Notes: generated by a model from the letters alone, not told the origin. A stretch of DNA of 64,000 nt from Bradyrhizobium diazoefficiens USDA 110 (GCF_000011365.1 NC_004463.1:8914001-8978000); one strand, 5' to 3'; positions 18,757-28,804 are shown, counted from the stretch's first letter. Program-made: numbers and translations.

Positions 18757-21282
18757 GTGACGGCCTTGCAAGATCAATCGTTCCAGCCAAACTTTCCCGC
18801 CCCCGACCAGCCCATCGACGAGCTCGCGCTGGCTGAGATCAAGGGCGCGATTCTGGCGAAGCTGCGCCTTGCCATCGGCAAGGACGCCGGCATGGCGACC
18901 AAGCACGACTGGTACCAGGCCGCGGCGCTCGCGCTGCGCGACCGCATCGTGCATCGCTGGCTCACAGCCGAGAAGCACAGCTACGACGCGGGGCGCAAGC
19001 GCGTCTATTATCTCTCGCTCGAATTCCTGATCGGCCGCCTCTTCACCGATGCGCTCAACAATATGGGGCTGCTCAAGATCTTCGAGGTCGCGCTCGGCGA
19101 TCTCGGCGTCTCCCTGCCCGAACTGCGCAAATGCGAGCCGGATGCCGCGCTCGGCAATGGCGGTCTCGGGCGGCTTGCCGCCTGCTTCATGGAGAGCATG
19201 GCAACGCTCTCGATCCCGGCGATCGGCTACGGCATCCGCTACGATTACGGCCTGTTCCGCCAGATCATCAACCAGGGCTGGCAGCAGGAATATCCGGACG
19301 AGTGGCTCGGCTTCGGCAACCCCTGGGAATTGCAGCGGCCGGAAGTGATCTACAACATTCATTTCGGCGGCGGCGTCGAGCATGTCGACGACAAGGGCCG
19401 CGACCGCGCGATCTGGCATCCGGGCGAGACCGTGCAGGCGATCGCCTACGACACGCCGATCGTCGGCTGGCGCGGCCAGCACGTCAACGCGCTCCGCCTG
19501 TGGTCGGCACGCTCGCCCGATCCGTTGAAGCTCGACGCCTTCAACAAGGGCGACTATGTCAGCGCCAGCGCCGAGCAGTCGCGCGCCGAAGCGATCTGCA
19601 AATTCCTCTATCCGAACGACGAGAGCCCGGCGGGCCGCGAGCTGCGCCTGCGCCAGGAATATTTCTTCGTCTCCGCCTCGCTCCAGGACCTGGTCAAGCG
19701 GCATCTGTCGTCCGACGGCCAGCTTCGCAGCCTGTCGTCGAAGGTCGCGGTGCAGCTCAACGACACCCATCCGAGCCTCGCCGTCACCGAGCTGATGCGG
19801 ATCCTCGTCGACCTGCACAATTTCCGCTGGGACGAGGCATGGAAGATCACGGTCGCGACGCTGTCCTACACCAACCACACGCTGCTGCCCGAGGCGCTGG
19901 AGACCTGGCCGGTCGAGCTGTTCGAGCGCCTGTTGCCGCGGCATCTGGAGATCATCTACCGCATCAACGTCCAGCATCTGGCGCTCGCCGAGGCGCGCGC
20001 GCCCGGCGACATCGACTTCCGCGCCTCGGTCTCGCTGATCGACGAGAAGAGCGGCCGCCGCGTGCGCATGGGCCAGCTCGCCTTTGTCGGCTCGCACCGC
20101 ATCAACGGCGTCTCCGCGATGCATTCGGACCTGATGCGCGAGACCGTGTTCCACGATCTCAACCATCTCTATCCCGGCCGCATCACCAACAAGACCAACG
20201 GCATCACCTTCCGCCGCTGGCTGATGCTGGCAAACCCGAAGCTGACCGACCTGTTGCGCGAGACCTGCGGCGACGCCGTGCTCGACGATCCGACGCAGCT
20301 CTCGCTGATCGAGGCGCGCGCCAGCGACGTCGAATTCCAGAAGAAATTCCGCGCCGTCAAGCATCACAACAAGACGGCCCTGGCGCGGCTGATCGGCGAG
20401 CGGCTCGGCATCAAGGTCGATCCGGGCGCGCTGTTCGACGTGCAGATCAAGCGCATCCACGAATACAAGCGCCAGCTGCTCAACGTCATCGAGACGGTCG
20501 CGCTGTACCAGTCGATGAAGGACGATCCCAACGGCAACTGGGTGCCGCGGGTGAAGATCTTCGCCGGCAAGGCGGCGGCGAGCTACAAATACGCCAAGCT
20601 GATCATCAAGCTGATCAACGACGTCGCCGAGGTCGTCAACAACGACCCCGCGATCGGCGGCAAGCTGAAGGTCGTCTTCCTGCCCGACTACAATGTCAGC
20701 CTCGCGGAGGTGATCATTCCCGCGGCCGACCTGTCCGAGCAGATCTCGACCGCCGGCATGGAAGCTTCCGGCACCGGCAACATGAAGCTGGCGCTCAACG
20801 GCGCCATCACCATCGGCACGCTCGACGGCGCCAATATCGAGATCCGCGACCATGTCGGCAACGAGAACATCGCGATCTTCGGCATGGAGGCCGGCGACGT
20901 CATGATCCGGCGCAAGCAGGGGCTGGATGCCTCCGACGTGATCCGCAGTTCGCCAAAGCTCCAGCGCGCCATCAACGCGGTCGGCGCCGGCGAGTTCTCG
21001 CCCGGCGATCCCGGCCGTTTCGAATCGATCGCGCATGCGCTGCGCTATCTCGACCATTACATGGTCAGCGCCGATTTCGATTCCTACTACGAGGCGCAGC
21101 GCGCGGTCGATGCGCGCTGGCAGGTGGCGCCGGCCTGGACCCGCGCTTCGATCCTCAATGTCGCGCGCATGGCGTGGTTCTCCTCCGACCGCACCATCCG
21201 CGAATATGCCGAGGAGATCTGGAACGTGCCGGTCAATCCGACCACGCCGCTGCTGCCGGACCTGCGCGACGCCGCAGGCTGA
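18757..21282 (+). CDS. glgP: Glycogen/starch/alpha-glucan phosphorylase
   Basis: An 841-residue PLP enzyme releasing glucose-1-phosphate from alpha-glucans. The PLP attachment motif EASGTGNMKLAL has K677, and the nearby TLDGANIEIRDHVG and NGGLGRLAACFMES segments are typical of glycosyltransferase family 35. Start is GTG 18757 or TTG 18766; AGGAAG at 18752-18757 would be well spaced only for the TTG. The usual glgBCAX partners are not adjacent, so it is a stand-alone glgP. Its product could enter the pathway served by the phosphohexomutase at 3-4.5 kb. Confidence 0.95.
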   Translation: MTALQDQSFQPNFPAPDQPIDELALAEIKGAILAKLRLAIGKDAGMATKHDWYQAAALALRDRIVHRWLTAEKHSYDAGRKRVYYLSLEFLIGRLFTDALNNMGLLKIFEVALGDLGVSLPELRKCEPDAALGNGGLGRLAACFMESMATLSIPAIGYGIRYDYGLFRQIINQGWQQEYPDEWLGFGNPWELQRPEVIYNIHFGGGVEHVDDKGRDRAIWHPGETVQAIAYDTPIVGWRGQHVNALRLWSARSPDPLKLDAFNKGDYVSASAEQSRAEAICKFLYPNDESPAGRELRLRQEYFFVSASLQDLVKRHLSSDGQLRSLSSKVAVQLNDTHPSLAVTELMRILVDLHNFRWDEAWKITVATLSYTNHTLLPEALETWPVELFERLLPRHLEIIYRINVQHLALAEARAPGDIDFRASVSLIDEKSGRRVRMGQLAFVGSHRINGVSAMHSDLMRETVFHDLNHLYPGRITNKTNGITFRRWLMLANPKLTDLLRETCGDAVLDDPTQLSLIEARASDVEFQKKFRAVKHHNKTALARLIGERLGIKVDPGALFDVQIKRIHEYKRQLLNVIETVALYQSMKDDPNGNWVPRVKIFAGKAAASYKYAKLIIKLINDVAEVVNNDPAIGGKLKVVFLPDYNVSLAEVIIPAADLSEQISTAGMEASGTGNMKLALNGAITIGTLDGANIEIRDHVGNENIAIFGMEAGDVMIRRKQGLDASDVIRSSPKLQRAINAVGAGEFSPGDPGRFESIAHALRYLDHYMVSADFDSYYEAQRAVDARWQVAPAWTRASILNVARMAWFSSDRTIREYAEEIWNVPVNPTTPLLPDLRDAAG

Positions 21283-21354
21283 TTTTCCGCAGTGTGAAAT
21301 CGGCGTTACCTGCGAGGTTATTGCACAGCCAGGCAATTGCTGTGGTATGACGAC

Positions 21355-21437
21355 CGTCATTCCGGGGCGGCTCGCAGAGCCGAACCCGGAATCTCGAGAT
21401 TCCGGGTTCGATGCTTCGCATCGCCCCGGAATGACAG
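21355..21437. repeat. Intergenic nested palindrome, family E
   Basis: Outer arms TCATTCCGGGGC and GCCCCGGAATGACA, inner centre a perfect 28-base palindrome (positions 21389-21416, GAACCCGGAATCTC and its complement meeting at CTCGAG). It can fold into one long hairpin on either strand. It lies 13 bases upstream of the thioesterase start, so it may influence that gene's expression. Confidence 0.85.
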
Positions 21438-21449
21438 ACGGAAACACCC

Positions 21450-22265
21450 ATGCACGCCAAGCTCCCGCACCCGTTCGACGACGCCACCCGCATCACCGCC
21501 GGTGACTCCAGCTGGCAGGGACACACCAGCGACGATTACTGGGCCTTTGTCGGTCCGTTCGGCGGCGCCACCGCCGCGACCATCTTGCGCGCGTTGATCG
21601 AGCATCCGCAGCGCGCCGGCGATCCACTCGCCGTCACCGTCAATTACTGCGCCCCGATCGCCAAGGGCCCGTTTGACCTGGATGTGCGGCTGGTAAAGGC
21701 CAACCGTTCCAGCCAGCACTGGAGCGTCGAACTGTCGCAGGGCGGCGGCGAGGTCGCGACGCTCGCAACCGCGGTGTTCGCCGAGCGGCGGCCGTCCTGG
21801 GAGCACAGGGTGGCGACGGTCCCGGACGCCGCGGCGTTCGAGGCAACGCTGCCGTTCCCGAAGATCTCGGCGTCCTGGGCCAACCAGTACGAATTCCGCT
21901 TCGTCGAGGGCGAGATGCGGATCGGCCCGCCGCAGGCCGAGCTTGCCAGCACCTATTCGAAAATCTGGATCAGCGACCGCACCCCGCGCAGGCTTGACAT
22001 GCTGTCGCTGATGTCGATGTCGGACGCCTTCTTCGGCCGCATCTTCCACGCGCGGCGCGAGCTGGTGCCGTTCGGCACGGTGTCGCTGACGACCTATTTT
22101 CACACCGACAGCGAGGAGCTCGCAGCCGAGGACATCGCGCGCGTGCTGGCGACGGCCGATTCGAAGATCATGCACAAGAGCTACGCCGACCAGAACGCCG
22201 AGCTGTGGTCGCCGAACGGAAGGCTGCTCGCGACGACGACGCAGATCGCGTATTTCAAGGCTTGA
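21450..22265 (+). CDS. Acyl-CoA thioesterase, double hot-dog type
   Basis: A 271-residue cytosolic protein with two hot-dog halves: the first includes DDYWAFVGPFGGATAATILRALIEHP and the second MSDAFFGRIFHARRELVPFGTVSLTTYFH with the TesB-like segment ADSKIMHKSYADQNAELWSPNGRLLATTTQ near the end. This is the pattern of thioesterase family proteins hydrolysing acyl-CoA. The chain-length preference is not predictable. It is a single gene whose start codon follows a palindromic element. Confidence 0.85.
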   Translation: MHAKLPHPFDDATRITAGDSSWQGHTSDDYWAFVGPFGGATAATILRALIEHPQRAGDPLAVTVNYCAPIAKGPFDLDVRLVKANRSSQHWSVELSQGGGEVATLATAVFAERRPSWEHRVATVPDAAAFEATLPFPKISASWANQYEFRFVEGEMRIGPPQAELASTYSKIWISDRTPRRLDMLSLMSMSDAFFGRIFHARRELVPFGTVSLTTYFHTDSEELAAEDIARVLATADSKIMHKSYADQNAELWSPNGRLLATTTQIAYFKA

Positions 22266-22275
22266 GCTGCCTCCA

Positions 22276-22363
22276 CGTCATTGCGAGGAGCGTAGCGACG
22301 AAGCAATCCAGACTGTCTCCGCGGAGGGATTTCTGGATTGCTTCGCTGCGCTCGCAATGACGG
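22276..22363. repeat. Intergenic repeat, family D copy 2
   Basis: Nearly identical to 17346-17433: CGTCATTGCGAGGAGCGTAG at one end, GCTGCGCTCGCAATGACGG at the other, with AAGCAATCCAGA / TTCTGGATTGCTTC inside. It lies between the convergent thioesterase and pckA genes. Confidence 0.9.
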
Positions 22364-22387
22364 TGGAGATATCTCGCCACAAACAAA

Positions 22388-22415
22388 AAGGGCGGCCTCG
22401 CGGCCGCCCTTTTGC
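22388..22415 (-). terminator. Rho-independent terminator of pckA
   Basis: A perfect 12-bp stem (AAAAGGGCGGCC and GGCCGCCCTTTT) with a TCGC loop. Read on the minus strand it lies 20 bases after the pckA stop and is followed by TTTTTGTTTGT, the expected U-tract. The A-run on the other side makes it possibly bidirectional for the convergent thioesterase gene. Confidence 0.82.
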
Positions 22416-22434
22416 ATTCTCAAATGATGCGACC

Positions 22435-24051
22435 TTACTCCGCCGCGAGCTTCACGTCCGGCGCGGCTGCGCGCACTTCGGCGTCGACCTGGGCTTCGAA
22501 CTTGGCAAAGTTCTTCTGGAACATGCCGACCAGCGCGCGGGCGGTCTTGTCGAACTCGTCCTTGTCCTTCCAGGTGTTGACCGGGTTGAGGATTTCGCTC
22601 GGCACGCCCGGCAGCGCGGTCGGAACCGCGAAGCCGAAATATTTGTCGGTGCGGAATTCGACGTTGCGAAGCGAACCGTCGAGCGCCGCGGTGAGCAGCG
22701 CGCGCGTCACCTTGATCGGCATGCGCGAGCCCGTACCATACTTGCCGCCGGTCCAGCCGGTGTTGACCAGCCAGCAGTCGACATTGTGCTGGGCGATCAG
22801 GTCGCGCAGCATGTTGCCGTAGACGGATGGATCGAGCGGCAGGAAGGGCGAGCCGAAGCAGGTCGAGAACTCCGGCTGCGGCTCGTTGCCGAGACCGCGC
22901 TCGGTGCCCGCGACCTTGGCGGTGTAGCCGGAGAGGAAGTGATACATCGCCTGCGCCGGCGACAGCTTTGCGATCGGCGGCAGCACGCCGAAGGCGTCGG
23001 CGGCGAGCATCACCACGTTCTTCGGCTGCGGCGCGCGGCCGGTGCGCGAAGCGTTCGGGATGAAGTCGAGCGGATAGGCCGACCGGGTGTTCTCGGTCTT
23101 GGAGCCGTCGTCGAAGTCCACCACGCGGGTGTCCTCGTCGAGCACGCAGTTCTCGAGCACCGCGCCGAAGCGCGTGCTTGCGGCATAAATCTGCGGCTCG
23201 GCTTCCTGCGAAAGCTTGATGCACTTGGCGTAGCAGCCACCTTCGAAATTGAAGACGCCGTTCGGGCCCCAGCCGTGCTCGTCGTCACCGATCAGGGTGC
23301 GGTTCGGGTCGGCCGACAGCGTGGTCTTGCCGGTGCCGGAGAGGCCGAAGAAGATCGCGGCATCGTCCTTGGCGCCGACATTGGCCGAGCAGTGCATCGG
23401 CATCACGCCGCGCTCGGGCAGATAGTAGTTCAGCGTGGTGAAGACCGACTTCTTCATCTCGCCGGCATAGTAGGAGCCGCCGATCAGCACGATCTTGCGG
23501 GCGAAGTCGATCGCGACGACGTTCTCCGACTTGCAGCCATGGCGCTTCGGATCGGCGCGGAAGCTCGGCATGTCGATGATGGTGAGCTCGGGCGTGAAGG
23601 TCGACAGCTCGATCGCCTCGGGGCGGATCAGCAGCGTGCGGATGAACAGCGAATGCCAGGCGAGCTCAGTGAACACGCGGGTCTTGATCCGGTAGGCCGG
23701 ATCGGCGCCGCCGTAGAGGTCCTGCGCGAACAGGCTCTTGCCTTCGGCGTGCTTGAGGAAGTCCTGATAGAGCGTCTCGAACTGCTCCGCGGTGATCGAC
23801 TGGTTGCCGGCCCACCACATCTTCTTGTCGGTGGTGGCGTCGCGCACCGTGAACTTGTCCTTGGGGCTGCGGCCCGTGAACTCGCCGGTGTCGGCGCACA
23901 GCGCACCGTCGGCAGACAGCACCGCCTCGCCCGCGGAGAGCGAGTATTGATAGAGTTGCGGCGCGCCGAGGTTCCAGTGAACCTGTTTGAGATTCTTTAA
24001 GCCGAATTTGTCGGCGCCGAAGGCACCGTTGCGCACGCCCGTCTCTTGCAC
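22435..24051 (-). CDS. pckA: Phosphoenolpyruvate carboxykinase (ATP)
   Basis: A 538-residue gluconeogenic enzyme converting oxaloacetate and ATP to PEP. The P-loop GLSGTGKT is at 236-243, preceded by MHCSANVG and followed by GDDEHGW and [10 protein letters not shown], the metal/nucleotide-binding segments of the ATP class. The C-terminus is Ala-rich. In rhizobia pckA commonly lies beside chvI-chvG-hprK; here that synteny is kept except that a CHAT protein and a HugZ protein stand in between. A dedicated terminator follows the gene. A 284-base upstream gap should hold its promoter; a TAGGCC/GGCCTA hairpin is at about 24127-24142. Confidence 0.96.
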   Translation of the reverse strand: MQETGVRNGAFGADKFGLKNLKQVHWNLGAPQLYQYSLSAGEAVLSADGALCADTGEFTGRSPKDKFTVRDATTDKKMWWAGNQSITAEQFETLYQDFLKHAEGKSLFAQDLYGGADPAYRIKTRVFTELAWHSLFIRTLLIRPEAIELSTFTPELTIIDMPSFRADPKRHGCKSENVVAIDFARKIVLIGGSYYAGEMKKSVFTTLNYYLPERGVMPMHCSANVGAKDDAAIFFGLSGTGKTTLSADPNRTLIGDDEHGWGPNGVFNFEGGCYAKCIKLSQEAEPQIYAASTRFGAVLENCVLDEDTRVVDFDDGSKTENTRSAYPLDFIPNASRTGRAPQPKNVVMLAADAFGVLPPIAKLSPAQAMYHFLSGYTAKVAGTERGLGNEPQPEFSTCFGSPFLPLDPSVYGNMLRDLIAQHNVDCWLVNTGWTGGKYGTGSRMPIKVTRALLTAALDGSLRNVEFRTDKYFGFAVPTALPGVPSEILNPVNTWKDKDEFDKTARALVGMFQKNFAKFEAQVDAEVRAAAPDVKLAAE

Positions 24052-24335
24052 GAAAAAATCCTCCTAGAACCCGCGACACATAGCGCGACCAAGCTTTGGC
24101 GCCATCGCAGTCACCGTGAATAATAGGCCATCCGGCCTAGGTTGGGCGACCTAATACTGATGAACGCTGGCGTTGCCAAGCCGATCCCGCAGGATTTGGT
24201 TTATTCAAGGACCGCGCCAAACGTCGCGCATGTCTGCTCTGAGCAGGTGCATCAAAAAATCACGAATGATCGCGCAACCAAATGCGCGTTTCGACGTTAT
24301 CGGGGGTTATTGCGACGCACAATTCCCTGGGCGGT

Positions 24336-26930
24336 CTATCGTACGTCTCCCTCGCCGATCAGTGCGAACGGTCCCCACATCGCAGGATAGGCGTTGCGCG
24401 GCGACGAGGCGTCGTCGAGATACGTCAACATGGCGCGGCGCAACGCTTGGGCACGACCGATTCCTGGTTCGTTTTTGAGCAGAGCGAATGTCGACGTGGT
24501 CAAGCGGGTGGCAGCTTCCGAATCCACTGCCCAATGCGAGACCAGGAGCGCGCGGGCACCGGCATAGAAGAACGAGCGCGCCAATCCCGACAGGGCCTCT
24601 GCGCCGGGCTTGTCGCCGGCGATGGTGTTGCAGGCCGACAGCACCACCCAATCCGCATTGAGCTTGAGCTGGGCGACTTCGCTCGCCGTCAGCAAACCGT
24701 CGTCCAGCTCCGTAGGCTGATCTGGAATGGAGAGCGCAAGCGAAGGCTCGCCCAGTCCCTTGACGTCGCCCGCAACGAGGCCGTGGGTGGCAAAGTAAAT
24801 GATGCTGTATTGAGCAAGCGCTGCACGCTTGAGCGTCGTTTCGCTGGCGTCGCGGCCAAGATGGATATCGACATCGCCTGCGCCGACATCCCTGGCCACC
24901 GCGTTCAGTTCGTCGGCAGTGTCAGGCAGTTGCGGCAGCGCTTGCGCAAGCCGCGCACGATCGACGCCGGCGCCGCGCCAGAAGTCGGTATAGGCAATCG
25001 TCGCGATGCTGCGCGCGGCGACCTTGCCGCTTGCGGCGCGACGATCGGCCGGCCCTTCGGCTGCAGGGTTGAACACAGGATCGCCAAAGCCGGTCATTGG
25101 CTTGACGCCCTGATCCTTGCGCGCAAAGGCCCGCAGCGATTTCAGGCTGATCACCGACGGCAGCACCGAGACGGCCTGACGCCGCAACAGCCAGGCGGCG
25201 TTGCGATAGCCTTCGAGCTTGTCCGGGATCGCAGCTTGCGGCTTCTCGGTGACGAGCAGATGAAACGGCAGTGCGGTCAGTGCGGCCGAGGGCACCACCA
25301 GCAGGCTGCGCGTGTCTTTCGTCAGCGCTTCGACCGGGCCGAGCAGCGCGACATAGAGCTCATTGGCGAGCGCGAGGTCAAACAGGCCGGATTTGCCGGA
25401 CGCATCGTGTGCCTTGCCGACGTCGAGCCCTTTGCGGAACGCCGACACTTTCTGCGCCAGCGCGTCCGCGCCAAGCGGAATCTCCTTCCAGTCGACGCCC
25501 TCGCGCGTGATCGCGATGACATAGCCCTGCTTGTCCACGACGGAATAGATCGTCATCGCCTCGTCGGCCGACAGCAACGGCTGGATGTCCTTCACGCCGA
25601 GCGGCAGCGGATTGGACAGCGAGGCATAGTCGGGAAACTCGACGGCGAGCGTCTTCTGCAAGCCGGCGCGCTCGCTCGCGATCGCCGCGATCCGCGCGCG
25701 GCTGCGCTGCTCGGCCGCGACGTCGCGTTGCGCGGCTTGCTTGGACACCGCCGTAATGATCGCCTTGTCGAGCGCCTCGGCCTCGGCCGCGAGATCCTGC
25801 TCCTTGCGCACGAGCTCGGCGAGCCGGTCGCTGCCGGCCGCAAGCCGCACCGCGAGCTTGTTCACGGCGGATGCGGCGGACGATTGCGTGCCGCGCTGGA
25901 TCGCGGCCAGCGCTTCGTCGAGGGCCTTGTCGTCGGAGAGGAGCTGCTGCTGCCGCGCGGAAAACAGGATCGGCAGCACCACACGCAGCTGCGCGCGGCC
26001 GCTGCGAAGCGTCCTTTCCGCCAGCGGCAAGGCATCGGCAGTGCGCCCGGAGACATAAAGGAAATAAGCGAGATTGCTGGTCGAGGTCACGACGTCAGGA
26101 TGGTCCGGCCCAAGCGCGCGCTCGCGGATCGCAAGGGCGCGCCGGTAGAGCGGCTCGGCATTGGCATAACGCTGCTGGTGCTCGTAGAGCCCGGCGAGAT
26201 TGTTCAGCGAACGCGCGACGTCGGGATGATCCGGACCCAGCACCTTTTCGCGGATCGCGAGCGAGCGCTTGATCGGCGCCTCGGCATCCGCATCGCGGTT
26301 GAGGTCGCGATCGACCTGACCGATGTTGTTCAGAACCGTGGCGACCGCGGGATGCTCGGGCCCGGCGGCCTTCTGATAGATCGCGAGCGCGCGCTGGAAC
26401 AGCGGCTCGGCGTCCGCAAAATGCTCCTGCTTCACGTAGAGCGTGGCGAGATTGTTGAGGGCCTGGCCGACATCGGGATGCTCGCGCGACAGCGCCTTTT
26501 CGCGAATGGCCAGCGCACGCTTGAACAGCGGCTCGGCTTCAGTGAAGCGGCCCTGCCGCTGATACAGCGCGGCGAGATTGTTCAGCTCGGGCGCGATCAA
26601 TGTGGTGTCGAGGCCGAGCGACTTTTCCATCAGCGCGATCGCGCGCTTGTAGATCGGCTCGGCGAGGTCGTCGCGGCCCTGGCCGGCATAGACCTGGCCG
26701 AGATTGTTGAGCGCGGCGGAGAGTTCGCGGCCGTCGTTGCCCTTCTCCAGGCTCGCCACCATGGCCTGCGCCAGGGGCAGCGCCTCCGCATATTTGCCGG
26801 CCTGGTTGAGCGCGTTGATCCGCGCGCCCTGTGCGGCGAGATCGGCCTTCTGGGCAAGACCGGGGGTGGCAAGCGACGTGGTGATCGCGAGCGCCAGACC
26901 CGCGGCCAACGCCAAACGACGATGCGTCAT
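24336..26930 (-). CDS. Secreted TPR-CHAT protein (caspase-like protease)
   Basis: 864 residues from ATG 26930 (the frame stays open further upstream into the hugZ side). A signal peptide (MTHRRLALAAGLALAITTSL, then ATPGLAQ) directs export. The N-terminal half (about 30-370) is a run of seven or so 42-residue TPRs of the kinesin-light-chain type (LNNLAxLYxxQGRFxEAEPL, HPDVAxxLNNLA). A middle coiled region (about 400-480) precedes the C-terminal CHAT domain (about 570-860) with catalytic H716 in FATHGLVAGD and C767 in LSACNT, plus LLVVPSAALTALPFHLL. Both dyad residues are intact, so it should be an active clan CD peptidase in the periplasm. Substrate unknown. It shares strand and a 64-base gap with hugZ. 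Confidence 0.9.
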   Translation of the reverse strand: MTHRRLALAAGLALAITTSLATPGLAQKADLAAQGARINALNQAGKYAEALPLAQAMVASLEKGNDGRELSAALNNLGQVYAGQGRDDLAEPIYKRAIALMEKSLGLDTTLIAPELNNLAALYQRQGRFTEAEPLFKRALAIREKALSREHPDVGQALNNLATLYVKQEHFADAEPLFQRALAIYQKAAGPEHPAVATVLNNIGQVDRDLNRDADAEAPIKRSLAIREKVLGPDHPDVARSLNNLAGLYEHQQRYANAEPLYRRALAIRERALGPDHPDVVTSTSNLAYFLYVSGRTADALPLAERTLRSGRAQLRVVLPILFSARQQQLLSDDKALDEALAAIQRGTQSSAASAVNKLAVRLAAGSDRLAELVRKEQDLAAEAEALDKAIITAVSKQAAQRDVAAEQRSRARIAAIASERAGLQKTLAVEFPDYASLSNPLPLGVKDIQPLLSADEAMTIYSVVDKQGYVIAITREGVDWKEIPLGADALAQKVSAFRKGLDVGKAHDASGKSGLFDLALANELYVALLGPVEALTKDTRSLLVVPSAALTALPFHLLVTEKPQAAIPDKLEGYRNAAWLLRRQAVSVLPSVISLKSLRAFARKDQGVKPMTGFGDPVFNPAAEGPADRRAASGKVAARSIATIAYTDFWRGAGVDRARLAQALPQLPDTADELNAVARDVGAGDVDIHLGRDASETTLKRAALAQYSIIYFATHGLVAGDVKGLGEPSLALSIPDQPTELDDGLLTASEVAQLKLNADWVVLSACNTIAGDKPGAEALSGLARSFFYAGARALLVSHWAVDSEAATRLTTSTFALLKNEPGIGRAQALRRAMLTYLDDASSPRNAYPAMWGPFALIGEGDVR

Positions 26931-26994
26931 GAACCCTCTCGCTGCCAATCCCGAACCGCTCACGGTGTTGGGTCGCAGCGATCGGCAGCGGCGT

Positions 26995-27744
26995 TCAATT
27001 TTGGCGCGGCTCCTCCACCTTCGCGCGCGCCTCGCCGGCAAGGCGAACCAGCATCTTGCGCAGCGCCGTGCCGCTGGTCACCCGCTCCGGGAAGTCCAGC
27101 CGCAGCGCGGTCTGGCCGTCCTGCATGTCGAGGCCCTCAGGGTCACAGCCGGTGCAGCGCCAGTCGCCGGCGGCGGCGCCGAGCAGCCTGGTCGCGTAAA
27201 GGCCCATGGCGTCGCGGTGGTCGGCATTCATGTGCTCCACGGCCCCCTCCTCCGCCGCCATCAGGTCCTCGGCGCCGCTGAGATCGGTCAGGAACTGCTC
27301 CGGCTTGAGGTCGACGATCCGGCCGAAGCCGGCCACCAGATGGGTTCCTGTGGGCCGGATCCTGAAGAACGAGAAGTCCTTAAACGAAACAAAGGCTTCC
27401 GCCGACGGGTGCGCATTCAGATACCGCCGTTCGAGAAGATCCTTCTCGGCACCGGCCTGCTCCGCCCGGCCGGACAACATAATCCGGGCGCCCTCCAGGG
27501 GATCGCCGGCGGCGCGCTCATCCAGCATCAGGGAGACCCGGCTATCTGCCAGGATGTTCCTGGTGTGCACGGCCAATGCGGAGATCAGCAGGATCGGCGA
27601 GCCATCCGGGTGGCTCGCCAGATTGACCAGGGAACAATAGGGATCGCCGCTGCCCACCATCAACGTTGCGAGAGCGCCCTGCCGCGACCGCCTGAGCAGC
27701 GACTTGGCGAGCTTTCCGGGGTCGAAATCGGGGGTCGGTTGCAT
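26995..27744 (-). CDS. HugZ-family heme-utilisation / PNPOx-fold protein
   Basis: 249 residues: an N-terminal split-barrel flavin-binding-like domain (ALATLMVGSGDPYCSLVNLASHPDGSPILL, then SRVSLMLDE) and a C-terminal DUF2470 domain (EEGAVEHMNADHRDAMGLYA). This two-domain layout is that of HugZ and related heme-degrading or heme-binding proteins, although many homologues are uncharacterised. ATG 27744 is used; the frame extends to a TTG at 27771. It is probably co-transcribed with the CHAT gene downstream. It diverges from chvI across 241 bases. Confidence 0.85.
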   Translation of the reverse strand: MQPTPDFDPGKLAKSLLRRSRQGALATLMVGSGDPYCSLVNLASHPDGSPILLISALAVHTRNILADSRVSLMLDERAAGDPLEGARIMLSGRAEQAGAEKDLLERRYLNAHPSAEAFVSFKDFSFFRIRPTGTHLVAGFGRIVDLKPEQFLTDLSGAEDLMAAEEGAVEHMNADHRDAMGLYATRLLGAAAGDWRCTGCDPEGLDMQDGQTALRLDFPERVTSGTALRKMLVRLAGEARAKVEEPRQN

Positions 27745-27985
27745 GGGCTTTCTCGGCTCAGGTGGTTGCAAGGGGGGTCTTTTTTCGGCTAAACGGGGGT
27801 CTGGTTATGGGTCGGGATGCGGCGAATCTGCCGTGTTTCGTGGAACTTGGTCACACTTCAGCCCAGCTTGCATTGCTCGGTGACAAAGTTCGAACGCCAA
27901 GTTCGGGACCCATGTATGCGGCGCATCACTGGATTGCTCGCCGTTTCAAGCCACGACCCAAACGGAAAGCAGAAAGCAGAGGCTC

Positions 27986-28687
27986 ATGCCCACAATCGCT
28001 TTGGTCGACGACGACCGCAACATTCTCACATCCGTCTCGATCGCGCTGGAAGCCGAAGGCTACCGCATCATGACCTACACCGACGGCGCTTCCGCGCTTG
28101 ACGGTTTCCGCACCACCCAACCCGACCTCGCCATCCTCGACATCAAGATGCCGCGCATGGACGGCATGGAGACGCTGCGCCGCCTGCGGCAGAAGTCCGA
28201 CCTGCCGGTGATCTTCCTGACCTCCAAGGACGAAGAGATCGACGAGCTGTTCGGCCTCAAGATGGGCGCCGACGATTTCATCCGCAAACCGTTCTCGCAG
28301 CGGCTGCTGGTCGAGCGCGTCAAGGCGGTGCTGCGCCGCTCGGCGCCGAAGGACCCGACCGTAGCGCCGAAGGAGAACGACGCCAAGGCGCTCGACCGCG
28401 GTCTTTTGCGCATGGATCCGGAACGCCATACCTGCACCTGGAAGAACGAACCGGTGACGTTGACCGTCACCGAATTCCTGATCCTGCAGGCGCTCGCGAC
28501 CCGGCCCGGCGTGGTGAAGAGCCGCAACGCGCTGATGGACGCCGCCTACGACGACCAGGTCTATGTCGACGACCGCACCATCGACAGCCACATCAAGCGG
28601 CTGCGCAAGAAGTTCAAGGTGGTCGACAACGAGTTCGAGATGATCGAGACGCTGTACGGCGTCGGCTATCGTTTCAAGGAAGCCTGA
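27986..28687 (+). CDS. chvI: Response regulator ChvI
   Basis: A 233-residue OmpR/PhoB-type regulator: a receiver domain with the acidic pocket VDDDR, phosphoacceptor D52 in [10 protein letters not shown], the switch Thr in [10 protein letters not shown] and K in FIRKPF; then a winged-helix DNA-binding domain ending in [16 protein letters not shown] and [10 protein letters not shown]. It matches ChvI/ExoS-partner proteins of Rhizobiales, which respond to acidity and envelope stress and control exopolysaccharide, motility and host interaction genes. Its kinase follows on the same strand after 117 bases. Confidence 0.95.
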   Translation: MPTIALVDDDRNILTSVSIALEAEGYRIMTYTDGASALDGFRTTQPDLAILDIKMPRMDGMETLRRLRQKSDLPVIFLTSKDEEIDELFGLKMGADDFIRKPFSQRLLVERVKAVLRRSAPKDPTVAPKENDAKALDRGLLRMDPERHTCTWKNEPVTLTVTEFLILQALATRPGVVKSRNALMDAAYDDQVYVDDRTIDSHIKRLRKKFKVVDNEFEMIETLYGVGYRFKEA

Positions 28688-28723
28688 GGCGGCAGGGCAC
28701 CTTCGCGAATGTCCGGAGCATTG

Positions 28724-28748
28724 CCGGTTCTGGTTCCATCGGAACCGG
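28724..28748 (+). promoter_or_regulatory. Alternative-hairpin element between chvI and chvG
   Basis: Two overlapping inverted repeats: CCGGTTC (28724-28730) pairs with GAACCGG (28742-28748), while GGTTCC (28732-28737) pairs with GGAACC (28741-28746). They cannot both form fully because they share the right arm. This could give partial termination or mRNA processing between regulator and kinase genes; that role is inference only. Confidence 0.4.
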
Positions 28749-28804
28749 GATGACTCTAGAATGCGGGGACCGTCGCACGAGCTGTCCTAACGCGGGCGTA
28801 AGCA

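Noticed and set aside
18601..21447. A 948-codon open frame antisense to glgP
   Set aside because: It mirrors glgP codon periodicity in GC-rich DNA and has the composition of shadow frames (His/Asp/Arg/Gly rich), with no recognisable domain.
24142..24390. An 82-codon frame upstream of pckA
   Set aside because: It overlaps the end of the CHAT gene on the other strand, has no ribosome-binding site and no coherent composition; more likely promoter/leader DNA.
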